From assembly GCF_003206135.1 (NCBI RefSeq), contig NZ_PZJT01000007.1, positions 1-64,000 on the forward strand: DNA of 64,000 nucleotides. The letters run 5' to 3'. Shown piece by piece: positions 42,174 through 50,577 of the stretch. The DNA comes from Salinicola salarius (GTDB lineage: Bacteria; Pseudomonadota; Gammaproteobacteria; Pseudomonadales; Halomonadaceae). The notes below the pieces were generated by a model. It did no database searches. It saw only the letters and a list, made by a program, of their open reading frames with translations, and was not told the origin of the DNA. Position numbers and translations under genes: made by a program. Within the stretch, counting starts at the first letter, position 1; every line of letters starts with the position of its first letter.

Positions 42174-42467
42174 TTGGTTATATATTGGGGATATGAGCCG
42201 GTAGCAGATTCATGATAAAGCAAGCGTGGTTGGTAGGACCGGGGAACATACCAAAGTAGTCTTAAACCCTCGCCCATCGCTCTCTTGGAATGCTGCCGGG
42301 ACAGTCGACATTGACATATAGGGTAATTCTTAAAAAAGTCTTAGCTAAGGAAAAAAATATAAAAGTGACAATAATTTTCTCTTAAGACACGACTACCAAT
42401 ATGCCCCAACTGGAGTCGGGCCGAGTTTTGGGCGCCGACCCTATGGCATCCGAGGGGGCATGTTTAA
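42174..42467. promoter_or_regulatory. Regulatory region of the dgkA-PAP2-eptA operon
   Basis: AT-rich, no gene. It contains TAGTCTTAA (42257-42265), the PmrA-box-like pair described at 42329-42344, and TTCTCTTAAG (42377-42386). GAGGGGG (42452-42458) is the ribosome site of dgkA. A GAGTCGGG/CCGA hairpin-like stretch lies just before it (42413-42440). Confidence 0.55.
42329..42344 (+). promoter_or_regulatory. PmrA-box-like direct repeat
   Basis: CTTAA (42329-42333) and CTTAG (42340-42344) lie 11 bp apart, the half-site spacing of PmrA/BasR boxes (CTTAA-N6-CTTAA). The second half is imperfect by one base. Confidence 0.5.
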
Positions 42468-42848
42468 ATGAAGACAACGACTGATCATCCTGTAGCTCCT
42501 TCACGCAAAGGGCTGATGAGGATCCTGTTCGCAACGAGATATTCGTTATTCGGGCTCAGGCATGCTTGGAAGCAGGAGGCGGCGTTTCGGCAAGAAATCA
42601 TATTATGTGTTCTGCTTTTACCTGTGGTCTTGATGGCTAATGTTTCAGGTTTGGAGCGAGCCATGCTCTTTGGTACCGCAGTGCTGGTCATCATCGTTGA
42701 ATTATTAAATTCCGCTTTAGAAGCCGTGGTGGACCGAATTGGCTTGGAGTTTCACCCTCTGAGCGGTAGCGCGAAAGATATGGGATCGGCAGCGGTCTTG
42801 GTAAGCCTGCTGCTGATGGCAGGGGTATGGCTATGCATACTTCTGTAG
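42468..42848 (+). CDS. dgkA: Diacylglycerol kinase DgkA
   Basis: 126 residues with three membrane helices. RLWKQEAAFRQE (catalytic Glu), VELLNSALEAVVDRIG and GSAKDMGSAAV are the invariant motifs of the prokaryotic integral-membrane kinase. It recycles the diacylglycerol released when phosphoethanolamine is moved from phosphatidylethanolamine to lipid A, which fits the eptA gene in the same operon. Overlaps the next gene by about 16 bp. Confidence 0.95.
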   Translation: MKTTTDHPVAPSRKGLMRILFATRYSLFGLRHAWKQEAAFRQEIILCVLLLPVVLMANVSGLERAMLFGTAVLVIIVELLNSALEAVVDRIGLEFHPLSGSAKDMGSAAVLVSLLLMAGVWLCILL

Positions 42849-43606
42849 GTTTCGAAAGCCATCTGTTGCGATTGTTTTATGGATGGCTTTTTTTTATTGC
42901 GCTAATGCTGCTGTTCCAGCTCTATGGAATCGATTTTTATATCGCTGATTATCTCTACCAATGGGAGGGTGGCCAGTGGCTGTTGAAAGACAACATCATC
43001 ACTAAATCGATCTTGCATGACGATGGGCGACTTTTAAGCGAATTGATGGGAGTCGGGCTGATTGGGTTTGCCGTGACGGCGTGCGTGAAAAGCAGTCTCA
43101 GCCATTGGCGTCGACCTTTGCTGTACCTTGTTGCTTCCGTCGCTTCGTCGACGGTGATTGTGAGCCTCATCAAGAACTCCATCAGCATGGAATGCCCTTG
43201 GGATCTTGCCCGTTATGGTGGAGATTTCCCTTTTATCGGTCTGTTTGAAAGTCGTCCGGCCAGCATGCCTGACTCGGCGTGTTTTCCTGCGGGGCACGCG
43301 AGCGCCGGCTATGCCTGGGTTGCGTTGTATTTTTTCTTCACCGTGATGGCGCCGGGTTGGAAGTATGTTGGCTTGGCGATAGGCCTGGGCATGGGATTGG
43401 CTTTCGGGATCGACCAGCAGCTCAGGGGGGCGCATTTCTTATCGCACGATATGTCTACGCTCATGATTTGTTGGTCATGCAGCGCCATTTTGGGTTGGCT
43501 GATATTAAGAAAGGTCAGCCCCCAGGCTGAATCCGTGACGCGGACGCCAGAAATCGTTCGACAAGCCTCGGCCCCCACTCATTACGTCAAAAAGGAGGGG
43601 GAATGA
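42833..43606 (+). CDS. PAP2-family phosphatase (membrane)
   Basis: 257 residues from ATG 42833 (AGGGG at a spacing of 7; an ATG at 42827 is too close). Six membrane helices. PAP2 motifs: SLIKNSISMECPWDLARYGGD (motif 1, with CP in place of RP), CFPAGHASAGYA (motif 2) and RGAHFLSHD (motif 3). The CPWDL variant is usual in PAP2 proteins next to phosphoethanolamine transferases. Probably dephosphorylates a lipid or polyprenyl phosphate. Stop overlaps the eptA start. Confidence 0.9.
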   Translation: MHTSVGFESHLLRLFYGWLFFIALMLLFQLYGIDFYIADYLYQWEGGQWLLKDNIITKSILHDDGRLLSELMGVGLIGFAVTACVKSSLSHWRRPLLYLVASVASSTVIVSLIKNSISMECPWDLARYGGDFPFIGLFESRPASMPDSACFPAGHASAGYAWVALYFFFTVMAPGWKYVGLAIGLGMGLAFGIDQQLRGAHFLSHDMSTLMICWSCSAILGWLILRKVSPQAESVTRTPEIVRQASAPTHYVKKEGE

Positions 43607-45231
43607 ACAAGTTCATTGGTTTACTGAGCCGTCGCCCCACGGCAAGTCCAGAACTATTGACGTTGATCGTCTCGATAGCATTTACCTTATTTTATAACAA
43701 TGCCTTCTGGCAGAAGGTGCTGGATTTGCATTCTCCGGCATTGCCCGGGTCGTGGCTGACCTTAATAGGATACGGTGTACTGATGACTCTTGTTCAGTAC
43801 ATCGTTTATATGTTGTTTGCGACTCGATACACGGCCAAGCCTGTTTTGGGAGTGTTGATAATGGTGGCCGCCAGTGTGAGCTATTTCACATCTGTCTATC
43901 ATACTTATTTCGATACGACGATGGTGGTGAATACGCTTCAGACTGACTCTCGTGAGGCAGGCGAACTTCTCACGGCTGGACTATTCAAGCACCTGCTGAT
44001 ATTTGCGGGATTGCCTATTCTAATTCTGCTGAGATTCAAGGTTTCCAGGAGCGATTGGAAAGTCACGATTTTGAGGAAGGTCGGTTATTTTTTTGCCGGT
44101 GTTATTTTGCTGATCGGCAGCGCACTGTTTATTTATCAAAGTTTGGCCTCAGAAATGCGTAACAATCCGGAGATGAGGTATCTTCTGACGCCCGGCAACT
44201 ATGTTGTCTCATTAGCCAGGGTGTTAACAGCTAGCCAGAAAAATAAGATCGAGACGAAAATCGCCTTGACCGGTGAAGCGACCTACGAGGGCGGTGATAA
44301 GCTCAAGCTGATTGTCATGGTTGTCGGAGAAACCACCCGTGCCGCCAACTGGGGCCTTAACGGCTATGCTCGGCAGACGACTCCAGAGCTTGCCAAGCGT
44401 GATCTTATTAACTACCCCAACGTGACCTCTTGTGGCACGAGTACAGCCGTTTCGGTTCCGTGCATGTTCTCGCCTTGGGGAAAAGAAAATTACGACGAAA
44501 GTGCTATCAACCAGCATGAGTCACTGTTGGATGTTCTGAAGCTGGCAGGCTATGACGTGCTGTGGGTAGACAATCAATCCGGCTGCAAAGGTGTTTGTGA
44601 TCGAGTACCTAATATCAAGCTGGATTCATCGACCCATACGCCGGGCTGTGATCAGAAGGAATGCTTTGATGACGCACTGAGGGAGGAATTACAGGCGAAA
44701 ACGAAGGATCTCAAGAAAAATACTGTTATCGTCCTGCACGAGATGGGCAATCATGGACCCAGCTATTACAAGCGTTATCCCAAAGCCTATGAAAAATTTA
44801 CTCCGGTGTGCCAGCAAGACGATCTGAGCCAATGTGCCGGTCAAAGCATCAAGAACGCTTACGACAATGCAATATTGTACAATGACCATGTGTTATCCGG
44901 CATCATCGACTACCTGGAAACACAGGATAACTACGATTCGACGATGCTGTATGCCTCTGATCACGGAGAGTCTCTAGGGGAAAACGGTGTTTACCTTCAC
45001 GGTTTACCCTATCTGATTGCGCCGGACGAGCAGACACACGTTCCAATGATTTGGTGGCTCTCCAAGAACATTCGACGCGACGAGGGTATCGATTACGCCT
45101 GCATTCAGTCAGCTGCCGGATCTCATCACAGTCACGCCAATCTATTCCACACCATCTTGGGCTTGGCGCAAGTCAAAACGGATGTTTACGACGCCAAGCT
45201 GGATATGGCAGCCTCCTGCCAATCCTCATGA
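43603..45231 (+). CDS. eptA: Lipid A phosphoethanolamine transferase (EptA/MCR family)
   Basis: 542 residues: five N-terminal membrane helices (1-190) and a periplasmic sulfatase-fold domain. The nucleophile is Thr279 in SCGTSTAVSVPCMFS; zinc ligands include the Glu of VVGET, HEMGNHGP and SDHGESLG; pairs of cysteines match the disulfides of EptA/MCR. It transfers phosphoethanolamine to lipid A phosphates and confers polymyxin resistance in known members. Whether it belongs inside the MCR clades needs a tree. Operon with dgkA and PAP2. Confidence 0.95.
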   Translation: MNKFIGLLSRRPTASPELLTLIVSIAFTLFYNNAFWQKVLDLHSPALPGSWLTLIGYGVLMTLVQYIVYMLFATRYTAKPVLGVLIMVAASVSYFTSVYHTYFDTTMVVNTLQTDSREAGELLTAGLFKHLLIFAGLPILILLRFKVSRSDWKVTILRKVGYFFAGVILLIGSALFIYQSLASEMRNNPEMRYLLTPGNYVVSLARVLTASQKNKIETKIALTGEATYEGGDKLKLIVMVVGETTRAANWGLNGYARQTTPELAKRDLINYPNVTSCGTSTAVSVPCMFSPWGKENYDESAINQHESLLDVLKLAGYDVLWVDNQSGCKGVCDRVPNIKLDSSTHTPGCDQKECFDDALREELQAKTKDLKKNTVIVLHEMGNHGPSYYKRYPKAYEKFTPVCQQDDLSQCAGQSIKNAYDNAILYNDHVLSGIIDYLETQDNYDSTMLYASDHGESLGENGVYLHGLPYLIAPDEQTHVPMIWWLSKNIRRDEGIDYACIQSAAGSHHSHANLFHTILGLAQVKTDVYDAKLDMAASCQSS

Positions 45232-45237
45232 GATGCG

Positions 45238-45269
45238 GCATGGGCCCCGAGAGGGCCCATGCCTATTTT
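45238..45269 (+). terminator. Terminator of the eptA operon
   Basis: GCATGGGCCC-CGAGA-GGGCCCATGC followed by CTATTTTA, starting 7 bp after the eptA stop. A perfect 10-bp stem. Confidence 0.9.
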
Positions 45270-45296
45270 AGTTAATAGAATAATCGTCAAATATGG

Positions 45297-45926
45297 TCAA
45301 GAAGCAGTTTTGCTTTTCGGATAGAAGTGTATTGCCACTGGGACTAAAGAGATGACGATAATCCCTAAGGTCATCCACTGAAAGTGCTTTTGTACCCAAT
45401 CTATCTTGCCTAACCAATATCCTGCAGCGATTAGCAGCATACACCAGCAGGAAGCGCCTAATATGTTGTACACGGCAAACCGCTTTATTTCCATTTTCGA
45501 CATTCCTGCCAGGAAAGGCGCTATTGTTCGCACGATGGGAATGAATCGAGCAATTGAAACGGTAGCACCGCCATAGCGTTGGTACCATTGTTCTGTTTTC
45601 TCAATGTGTCGTGGATTGATCCACTTACGCTGCCTGAGATATTGTCCGACACGGGATGCCCCTATTGTATAGTTTGTCATGTCGCCAAGAACGGCGGCCA
45701 ATATGGTGGAAATTCCGGCCCACCAAAGCGAATGTCCGGTCGCCGAGAGAAATGCCCCTGTCGAGAAAAGCAAGGAGTCCCCCGGCAAGAAAGGGAGTAT
45801 GACAAAGCCTGTCTCGCAGAAAATGATGACGAAAATCAGTGATAAACCCAATAGCCAGTTGTTCTGGAAGAGGTCTATCAATCCACTACTGCTGGTGAAC
45901 TCATGGATTGCGGTGATAAATGACAT
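45297..45926 (-). CDS. DedA-family membrane protein
   Basis: 209 residues from ATG 45926 (AGAGGG at a spacing of 6; ATG 45944 is also open). The DedA core ENVIFPPG-like PFLPGDSLLF, GDMTNYTIGASRVG, GGATVSIARFIPIVRTIAPFLAGMSKM is clear. DedA proteins move undecaprenyl phosphate or phospholipids across the membrane, and several are needed for aminoarabinose addition and polymyxin resistance. That fits the surrounding lipid A genes. Confidence 0.9.
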   Translation of the reverse strand: MSFITAIHEFTSSSGLIDLFQNNWLLGLSLIFVIIFCETGFVILPFLPGDSLLFSTGAFLSATGHSLWWAGISTILAAVLGDMTNYTIGASRVGQYLRQRKWINPRHIEKTEQWYQRYGGATVSIARFIPIVRTIAPFLAGMSKMEIKRFAVYNILGASCWCMLLIAAGYWLGKIDWVQKHFQWMTLGIIVISLVPVAIHFYPKSKTAS

Positions 45927-45969
45927 TGTTCGCCCTCTGTTCATTGATCGGTGTGGCGATGACCGTTGG

Positions 45970-46749
45970 TTAGGCTGGTGTTCGTAATTTGCGGTTTTGG
46001 CAAATGGTGAGGTATCCCACTAGCATTACTATGGTCAGCAAAAATAAGGCGTTGATTAAGGTCGTCCCCAAACCCAGGCCTCCATTCGATGTGGGTTGTG
46101 ACAGGAGGTCTCCCAAAGAGGCGCCTAGCGGGCGTGTCAGGACATATGCGATCCAGAATGTCAGAATAGCGTTAGCTTTTAGAATAAAATGTGAGAACGC
46201 GATGGCGGCAATCAATACGCCGAATAACAGCACTGCATGGTCATATCCGACACCCATGCCTTCAGCAATGAAATCACCGGCCGCTGTGCCTAGCGCGAAG
46301 GTAACGAGAATCGCAGACCAATAAAATATCTCTCTACGGGGTGTAAATATTGAGTGAATGGATAGCGTCTTTTCTACTTTGTACCAAGCGGCAAAGGTCG
46401 CCACTAGTAGCGCGCTGAATGTCTCTGTAGATGTTGCCAAAGGCACGTTGAATTGGTCTGTCAAGTTGTCAGTAATCAACGTGCCAAAAACACTAATCAG
46501 TAATACAGTGCTCCAGTAGAGCCATGGAGTGTATCGACTCGACCTGATTTGCGTGACCAAGAAGACTGCCAGCAAAATGCCCGTTATAATAGACGTTGCC
46601 GTTAGCCCGAAGCCTAGATTGAAATTAAGAAAGTCAGCACCGGTTTCTCCCACTGTTGTTGACATCATTTTGATGATCCAGAACAGTAGCGTCACCTGCG
46701 GCACTTTGTTGATCAGCGGCTCTTTGAAGCCTTGGGTGTTATCGGTCAT
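45970..46749 (-). CDS. COG4705-type membrane protein
   Basis: About 259 residues, seven or eight membrane helices. KVPQVTLLFWIIKMMSTTVGETGADF and RPLGASLGDLLSQP repeat the same GETGAD/GASLGD theme in two halves, typical of the COG4705 family. Start at ATG 46749 or 46752 after GGAGG. Such proteins are often found with PmrAB-type regulators; function unknown. Moderately low GC. Confidence 0.8.
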   Translation of the reverse strand: MTDNTQGFKEPLINKVPQVTLLFWIIKMMSTTVGETGADFLNFNLGFGLTATSIITGILLAVFLVTQIRSSRYTPWLYWSTVLLISVFGTLITDNLTDQFNVPLATSTETFSALLVATFAAWYKVEKTLSIHSIFTPRREIFYWSAILVTFALGTAAGDFIAEGMGVGYDHAVLLFGVLIAAIAFSHFILKANAILTFWIAYVLTRPLGASLGDLLSQPTSNGGLGLGTTLINALFLLTIVMLVGYLTICQNRKLRTPA

Positions 46750-47039
46750 CATCCCTCCATACTCCCGTTTCGACACCGTTAGTGGTGTGACCAGCAGGAT
46801 GGGGTGCAAGGCTTATCTAAACCTGATGACTATGAGACACGGCAGCTTTAATTCGAGCGGTACGGATACAGTTACAGATTTTCTGCAAAGCAAATTCTAT
46901 GATGCGCCCGCTCAGAATCGGCTATTGTAAGGAATGGCGAAGCTGGAGAAGTATGTTTTTCGCGTATGTTGTAGTTAGGTCAGGAAAGGACATAGCCATA
47001 TCTACGACTGCGATGCAAATATGCCACATGGACTTTCGC
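46750..47039. other. Gap between the COG4705 and epimerase genes
   Basis: About 290 bp. I see no gene with a good start, no terminator with a clear T-run and no repeat. The part near 46900-47000 is AT-rich and may carry the promoter of the COG4705 gene. Confidence 0.4.
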
Positions 47040-48023
47040 TCAAGCGCCTACCGATTCCAATAGCAGTTCGCGATGGTTCTCGAGCCATGCCACGAAACGC
47101 TCGATACCGACCTCCAGTGATATCTGGGGGGTGTAGTGAATGACGGATCTAAGTTTCTCGGTGTCCGCCCAGGTCTTCTCAATATCGCCGAGTTGCATTT
47201 GTTTAAAATGCTTGGTTGCCGTGGCACCCATCGCGCATTCCAGAGTTTCAACGAAATCGAGCAGTGCGACCGGTTCACCCCGACCCAGGTTATAGATCTC
47301 ATGTGGCGCGGAATCCTGCCCCCTGGGAGGAAGAGGCAGAAGGCGCACAATGCATTCCACCACGTCGTCGATGTAGGTGAAATCTCGCGCCATCCGGCCA
47401 TGATTGAATACGTCGATGGGCTCGTCCCGAAGCAGGCTCGCGGCAAACATGCAGGGTGCCATGTCCGGACGGCCCCAAGGACCGTAAACCGTGAAAAAAC
47501 GCATACCTGTGGCCGGTAGGCGATGCAGATCTGCATAGCTGTATGCCATCATTTCATTAGCACGTTTGCTCGCAGCGTAGATCGAAGCCGGTTGGTTGGC
47601 TGCGTCGGTCTCCCGAAAGGGCAATGTTTCTTGTCGACCGTATACCGAGCTGGACGACGCGTAGAGCAAATGCTCAACCTGGTAGCGGTTGCAGACATCG
47701 AGGATGTTGAGAAAGCCGGTTAGATTACTGAGACCGTATTCATGAGGATGGTCGACGGAGTAACGCACGCCGGCCTGGGCCGCCAGGTGAACGACATGGG
47801 TAAATCTTTCCTGGGCGAATAGCGCATCCAGCGCTTTCAGATCGGCGATGTCGATGGTATGGAAAGGCACGTCTCCAAGCCGTTCAAGGCGAGCCCCCTT
47901 AAGCGACACCGCATAGTAGTCGTTCAGGTTATCAAGCGCGACGACGGCGGGGCCGTCATTGACGAGCCGAAGCGTAAGGTGAAAGCCGATGAAACCAGCC
48001 GCGCCGGTGACGAGAATTTTCAT
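47040..48023 (-). CDS. UDP-glucuronate 4-epimerase
   Basis: 327 residues, SDR fold. NAD motif GAAGFIGFHL, then LNDYYAVSLKGARLERL, which is the hallmark of UDP-glucuronate 4-epimerases (LNDYYDVxLKxxRL). The catalytic Ser-Tyr-Lys set is in YASSSSVYG and SIYAASKRANE; GRPDMA is also typical. It makes UDP-galacturonate. No ugd, arnA or arnB gene is seen here, so the sugar added by the neighbouring transferases is more likely galacturonate than aminoarabinose. Confidence 0.9.
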   Translation of the reverse strand: MKILVTGAAGFIGFHLTLRLVNDGPAVVALDNLNDYYAVSLKGARLERLGDVPFHTIDIADLKALDALFAQERFTHVVHLAAQAGVRYSVDHPHEYGLSNLTGFLNILDVCNRYQVEHLLYASSSSVYGRQETLPFRETDAANQPASIYAASKRANEMMAYSYADLHRLPATGMRFFTVYGPWGRPDMAPCMFAASLLRDEPIDVFNHGRMARDFTYIDDVVECIVRLLPLPPRGQDSAPHEIYNLGRGEPVALLDFVETLECAMGATATKHFKQMQLGDIEKTWADTEKLRSVIHYTPQISLEVGIERFVAWLENHRELLLESVGA

Positions 48024-48068
48024 TATAGGTCCTAACGTTAAATCACACGGATGTGCTTCGCTGTCCGA

Positions 48069-49691
48069 TTAGCTGTGTCCGGAACAGTCGGCTTCGTATC
48101 CGCTTGGAAAAAGGGCATGAACGGGAACGATGACCAGCTGCCCCCCACGGTACTTGAAAGTGTGGGCGGCATTGTCATCGACAATGAGATGATTGACATC
48201 TCGATTCCGGGCGACGATCCAGCCTGACGGGAACTGTTTTTTAAATTCGCACATTCCTGTGGTTGAACCGTCCAGGGTCATAAGAGGGCGCTTTAGTCGC
48301 CCCGCAAACTGGAATGTCGCTTGATATCCATCGCCATTGAATGCCACCGGTATGTCTTGTGATTCCAGTTGCGCCAGCAGCGCACTCGGTGGTCTGACAT
48401 CGAAGCGATTCCAAAAGGGGCCCAGCATGAATTGCGTGGCGATCAACACGGCGAGACTGGTGCCTAACGCTATTCCTCGCACGGCCGCTCGGCCGGAAGT
48501 CCAGCGCCAGCGCCAGAGTAAGCAGGCCCACGCGATCAGAGCGAATGCGCCGAGCGGAGAGATGGTTGAGGGCCCCATGGCTCCTTTACCCCATATCATC
48601 AGCAATAGTCCGACCACCCCAAGTAGACCGATGGCAAGTGCTGGCGCTCGGGTTCTGCTGAGAACATTGGAGTCCAATTCGCTTTGACCGATACGGTCCA
48701 TTATCACCAGCGCTAGCGCGGGTATTAACGGCATCAAATAGTGGATTTGTTTACCACTGATTAGCGAGAACACTATCAAAGGAATGACAAGCCACACCCA
48801 TGCAAGACGTTGATATCGAAAACGTGGCAAACGTGGCCATGTAGCCGGCCACACCATCCAGGGGAACGTAATCAGCGGCAGCCATGGTATATACCACCAC
48901 AATGGGCGTGCGTGGGCCATGGCGTCATGAAGCCGATCGACACTCTGGCCCCAAAGCAGTTCCCGGCCATAGCTACTGCCACCCAGCCAGGACGCAGAGA
49001 GGGCCCAGCACAACAGAATGCTCGTGCCGATCAAGAGCGATAGTCCTAGCCGCATACGTCCCTCGCGTCCCAGTTGCGTCTCGCGCCACCAGGGCATAGC
49101 GAGAAGGATTGGCACGAGAGTAATAAAAACGGCAGGTCCCTTTGCCAGCAGTGCCAGCCCTAGCCAGACTCCGCTGACGAGACTTTTTCGCGTGGTCAAT
49201 TGTCCTTGGATCAGGGGGCTGATAGCGCCCAGCAGGCAGGCGGTCAATAGGATGTCGAACATCAAGGCACTGCTGTAAAGGCTCCACATCAACATCGCCA
49301 TCATCAACATAGGCGCGAGCCGTGCTCGACTGCCAGCGTAGCCCAGGCGGCGGGCGACTCGATAGAGGTGGATCATCGCCACTAGAGACGCAAGGGGGCC
49401 TATGAGCTTAGGCCACCAGTCGTTGACGCCAAACGCCCCCCAGCCAATATGAATCAACCAGAACAGCAAAGGGGGCTTATCGGCGTACGCCTCGCCATTC
49501 ATCAATGGCACCCACCAGGAATGCGAGTGCCACATTTCCCAGGCAACAGAGACGTAACGTGTCTCGTCAATGGGTAAAAAAGGACGTGTCAGGGCTCCAG
49601 CGACTGCTATCAACCACAAGAAAGCGATGATAAGCGTATCGCGATGCTTGGCTTCCCAGAGCCGGACATAGAAGCGTCTTGAACTTGCCAA
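48069..49691 (-). CDS. ArnT-like membrane glycosyltransferase 1 (GT83 type)
   Basis: 540 residues, about 12 membrane helices. The first periplasmic loop has DETRYVSVAWEMWHSHSWWVPLMNGEAYADKPPLLFW; the Asp-Glu and ADKPP are catalytic-type residues in ArnT. The C-terminal 110 residues form a periplasmic domain with two or three cysteines. It would transfer a sugar from undecaprenyl phosphate to lipid A or core. Transcribed from the divergent region shared with the two-component system. Confidence 0.88.
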   Translation of the reverse strand: MASSRRFYVRLWEAKHRDTLIIAFLWLIAVAGALTRPFLPIDETRYVSVAWEMWHSHSWWVPLMNGEAYADKPPLLFWLIHIGWGAFGVNDWWPKLIGPLASLVAMIHLYRVARRLGYAGSRARLAPMLMMAMLMWSLYSSALMFDILLTACLLGAISPLIQGQLTTRKSLVSGVWLGLALLAKGPAVFITLVPILLAMPWWRETQLGREGRMRLGLSLLIGTSILLCWALSASWLGGSSYGRELLWGQSVDRLHDAMAHARPLWWYIPWLPLITFPWMVWPATWPRLPRFRYQRLAWVWLVIPLIVFSLISGKQIHYLMPLIPALALVIMDRIGQSELDSNVLSRTRAPALAIGLLGVVGLLLMIWGKGAMGPSTISPLGAFALIAWACLLWRWRWTSGRAAVRGIALGTSLAVLIATQFMLGPFWNRFDVRPPSALLAQLESQDIPVAFNGDGYQATFQFAGRLKRPLMTLDGSTTGMCEFKKQFPSGWIVARNRDVNHLIVDDNAAHTFKYRGGQLVIVPVHALFPSGYEADCSGHS

Positions 49692-49914
49692 ATTGGTACC
49701 CAGGTCATCAGATGGAACCTTGATTTCAGCCCTACCTTGAGGGACGAGTCTTAACGAAAAATTATTGAGTGACCTAAAGTTAAAATTAACGTTTTCGACC
49801 TAACTTAGTTCTGACACCGCCCCTGCGATAAGACAGCGTTAAGCTGCCTGTGCCTCAATCCAGTCTATGACATTTCGGGAGAATGTCAGCATGACTAGGG
49901 AGGACATGAATACA
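49692..49914. promoter_or_regulatory. Divergent regulatory region (ArnT-like 1 / two-component system)
   Basis: It contains AGTCTTAA (49747-49754), a degenerate half-site ATTAT 11 bp further on, and AT-rich TTAAAATTAACG. The AGTCTTAA octamer also occurs before dgkA and before the split regulator (54955), so a common regulator is suspected. Confidence 0.45.
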
Positions 49915-50577
49915 ATGAACGTATTGTTGGCGGAAAGCGACCTTCTTCTGGGCAGGAAAATTAAAGCGATGCTCGCTCGCGAAGGATATCGTGTCACCTG
50001 GTTGACCGAAGGCGAGCAGGTTGCACAGAGAGTTCGTTCTGAACCTTTCTTACTGCTCATTCTTGATCTGGGATTATCTGATGTCGATGGATTGGGCGTG
50101 TTGAGGAAGGTGAGGTCTCATTCTCAGCTACCCATCTTGATCTTCGCGCGAGGGGATGATGTTGAAAGGTATATCCTGGGGCTCAATGCGGGAGCAGATG
50201 ATTACATGCTCGAACCCTTTGGTTCTCAGCCGCTTCTTGCCCGTATTCGTGTATTGACCCAGCGCGCAGGGGGAGAATTCGCCCAGCCACTATCCTTGGG
50301 GCGCCTGTCAATTAACGAACTTGGGCATCAGGTCAGTTGGGACGGAACTCCCATCAACCTCGGGCGGCGAGAATTTTCGTTGTTGCTCGAGCTTGCCCGT
50401 CACCGGGACGAGGTGATGTCACGTCTCGAACTTGAAAATCAGCTCTATAATAGAGGCGAAGAAATCGGTTCCAATGCCCTTGAAGTTCATATACATCACT
50501 TGAGACGCAAACTTGATAAGCAGCTTATAATGACTATTCGAGGGGTTGGCTATCGTCTTGATAGCCATGCAACATGA
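49915..50577 (+). CDS. PmrA-like response regulator with atypical receiver
   Basis: 220 residues, OmpR/PhoB layout. The receiver keeps the phospho-acceptor Asp51 (LLLILDLGL), but three of the other key residues differ: the acidic pair is E7-S8 instead of Glu-Asp, the switch Thr is Ala78 (IFARGDD) and the invariant Lys is Glu100 (YMLEPFG). The C-terminal winged helix is normal (LGRREFSLLLELARHRDEVMSRLELENQLY, RGVGYRL). Four in-frame ATGs; 49915 begins at the family-typical MNVLLAE, 49891 is the alternative. Coupled to the kinase gene by ATGA. Confidence 0.88.
   Translation: MNVLLAESDLLLGRKIKAMLAREGYRVTWLTEGEQVAQRVRSEPFLLLILDLGLSDVDGLGVLRKVRSHSQLPILIFARGDDVERYILGLNAGADDYMLEPFGSQPLLARIRVLTQRAGGEFAQPLSLGRLSINELGHQVSWDGTPINLGRREFSLLLELARHRDEVMSRLELENQLYNRGEEIGSNALEVHIHHLRRKLDKQLIMTIRGVGYRLDSHAT

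Noticed and set aside
42377..42386. TTCTCTTAAG as a full PmrA box (also 58717)
   Set aside because: No second half-site at 11 bp in either place; kept only as a possible half-site.
46529..46930. Plus-strand frame opposite the COG4705 gene
   Set aside because: Its N-terminal two-thirds is antisense to membrane helices; no start signal.
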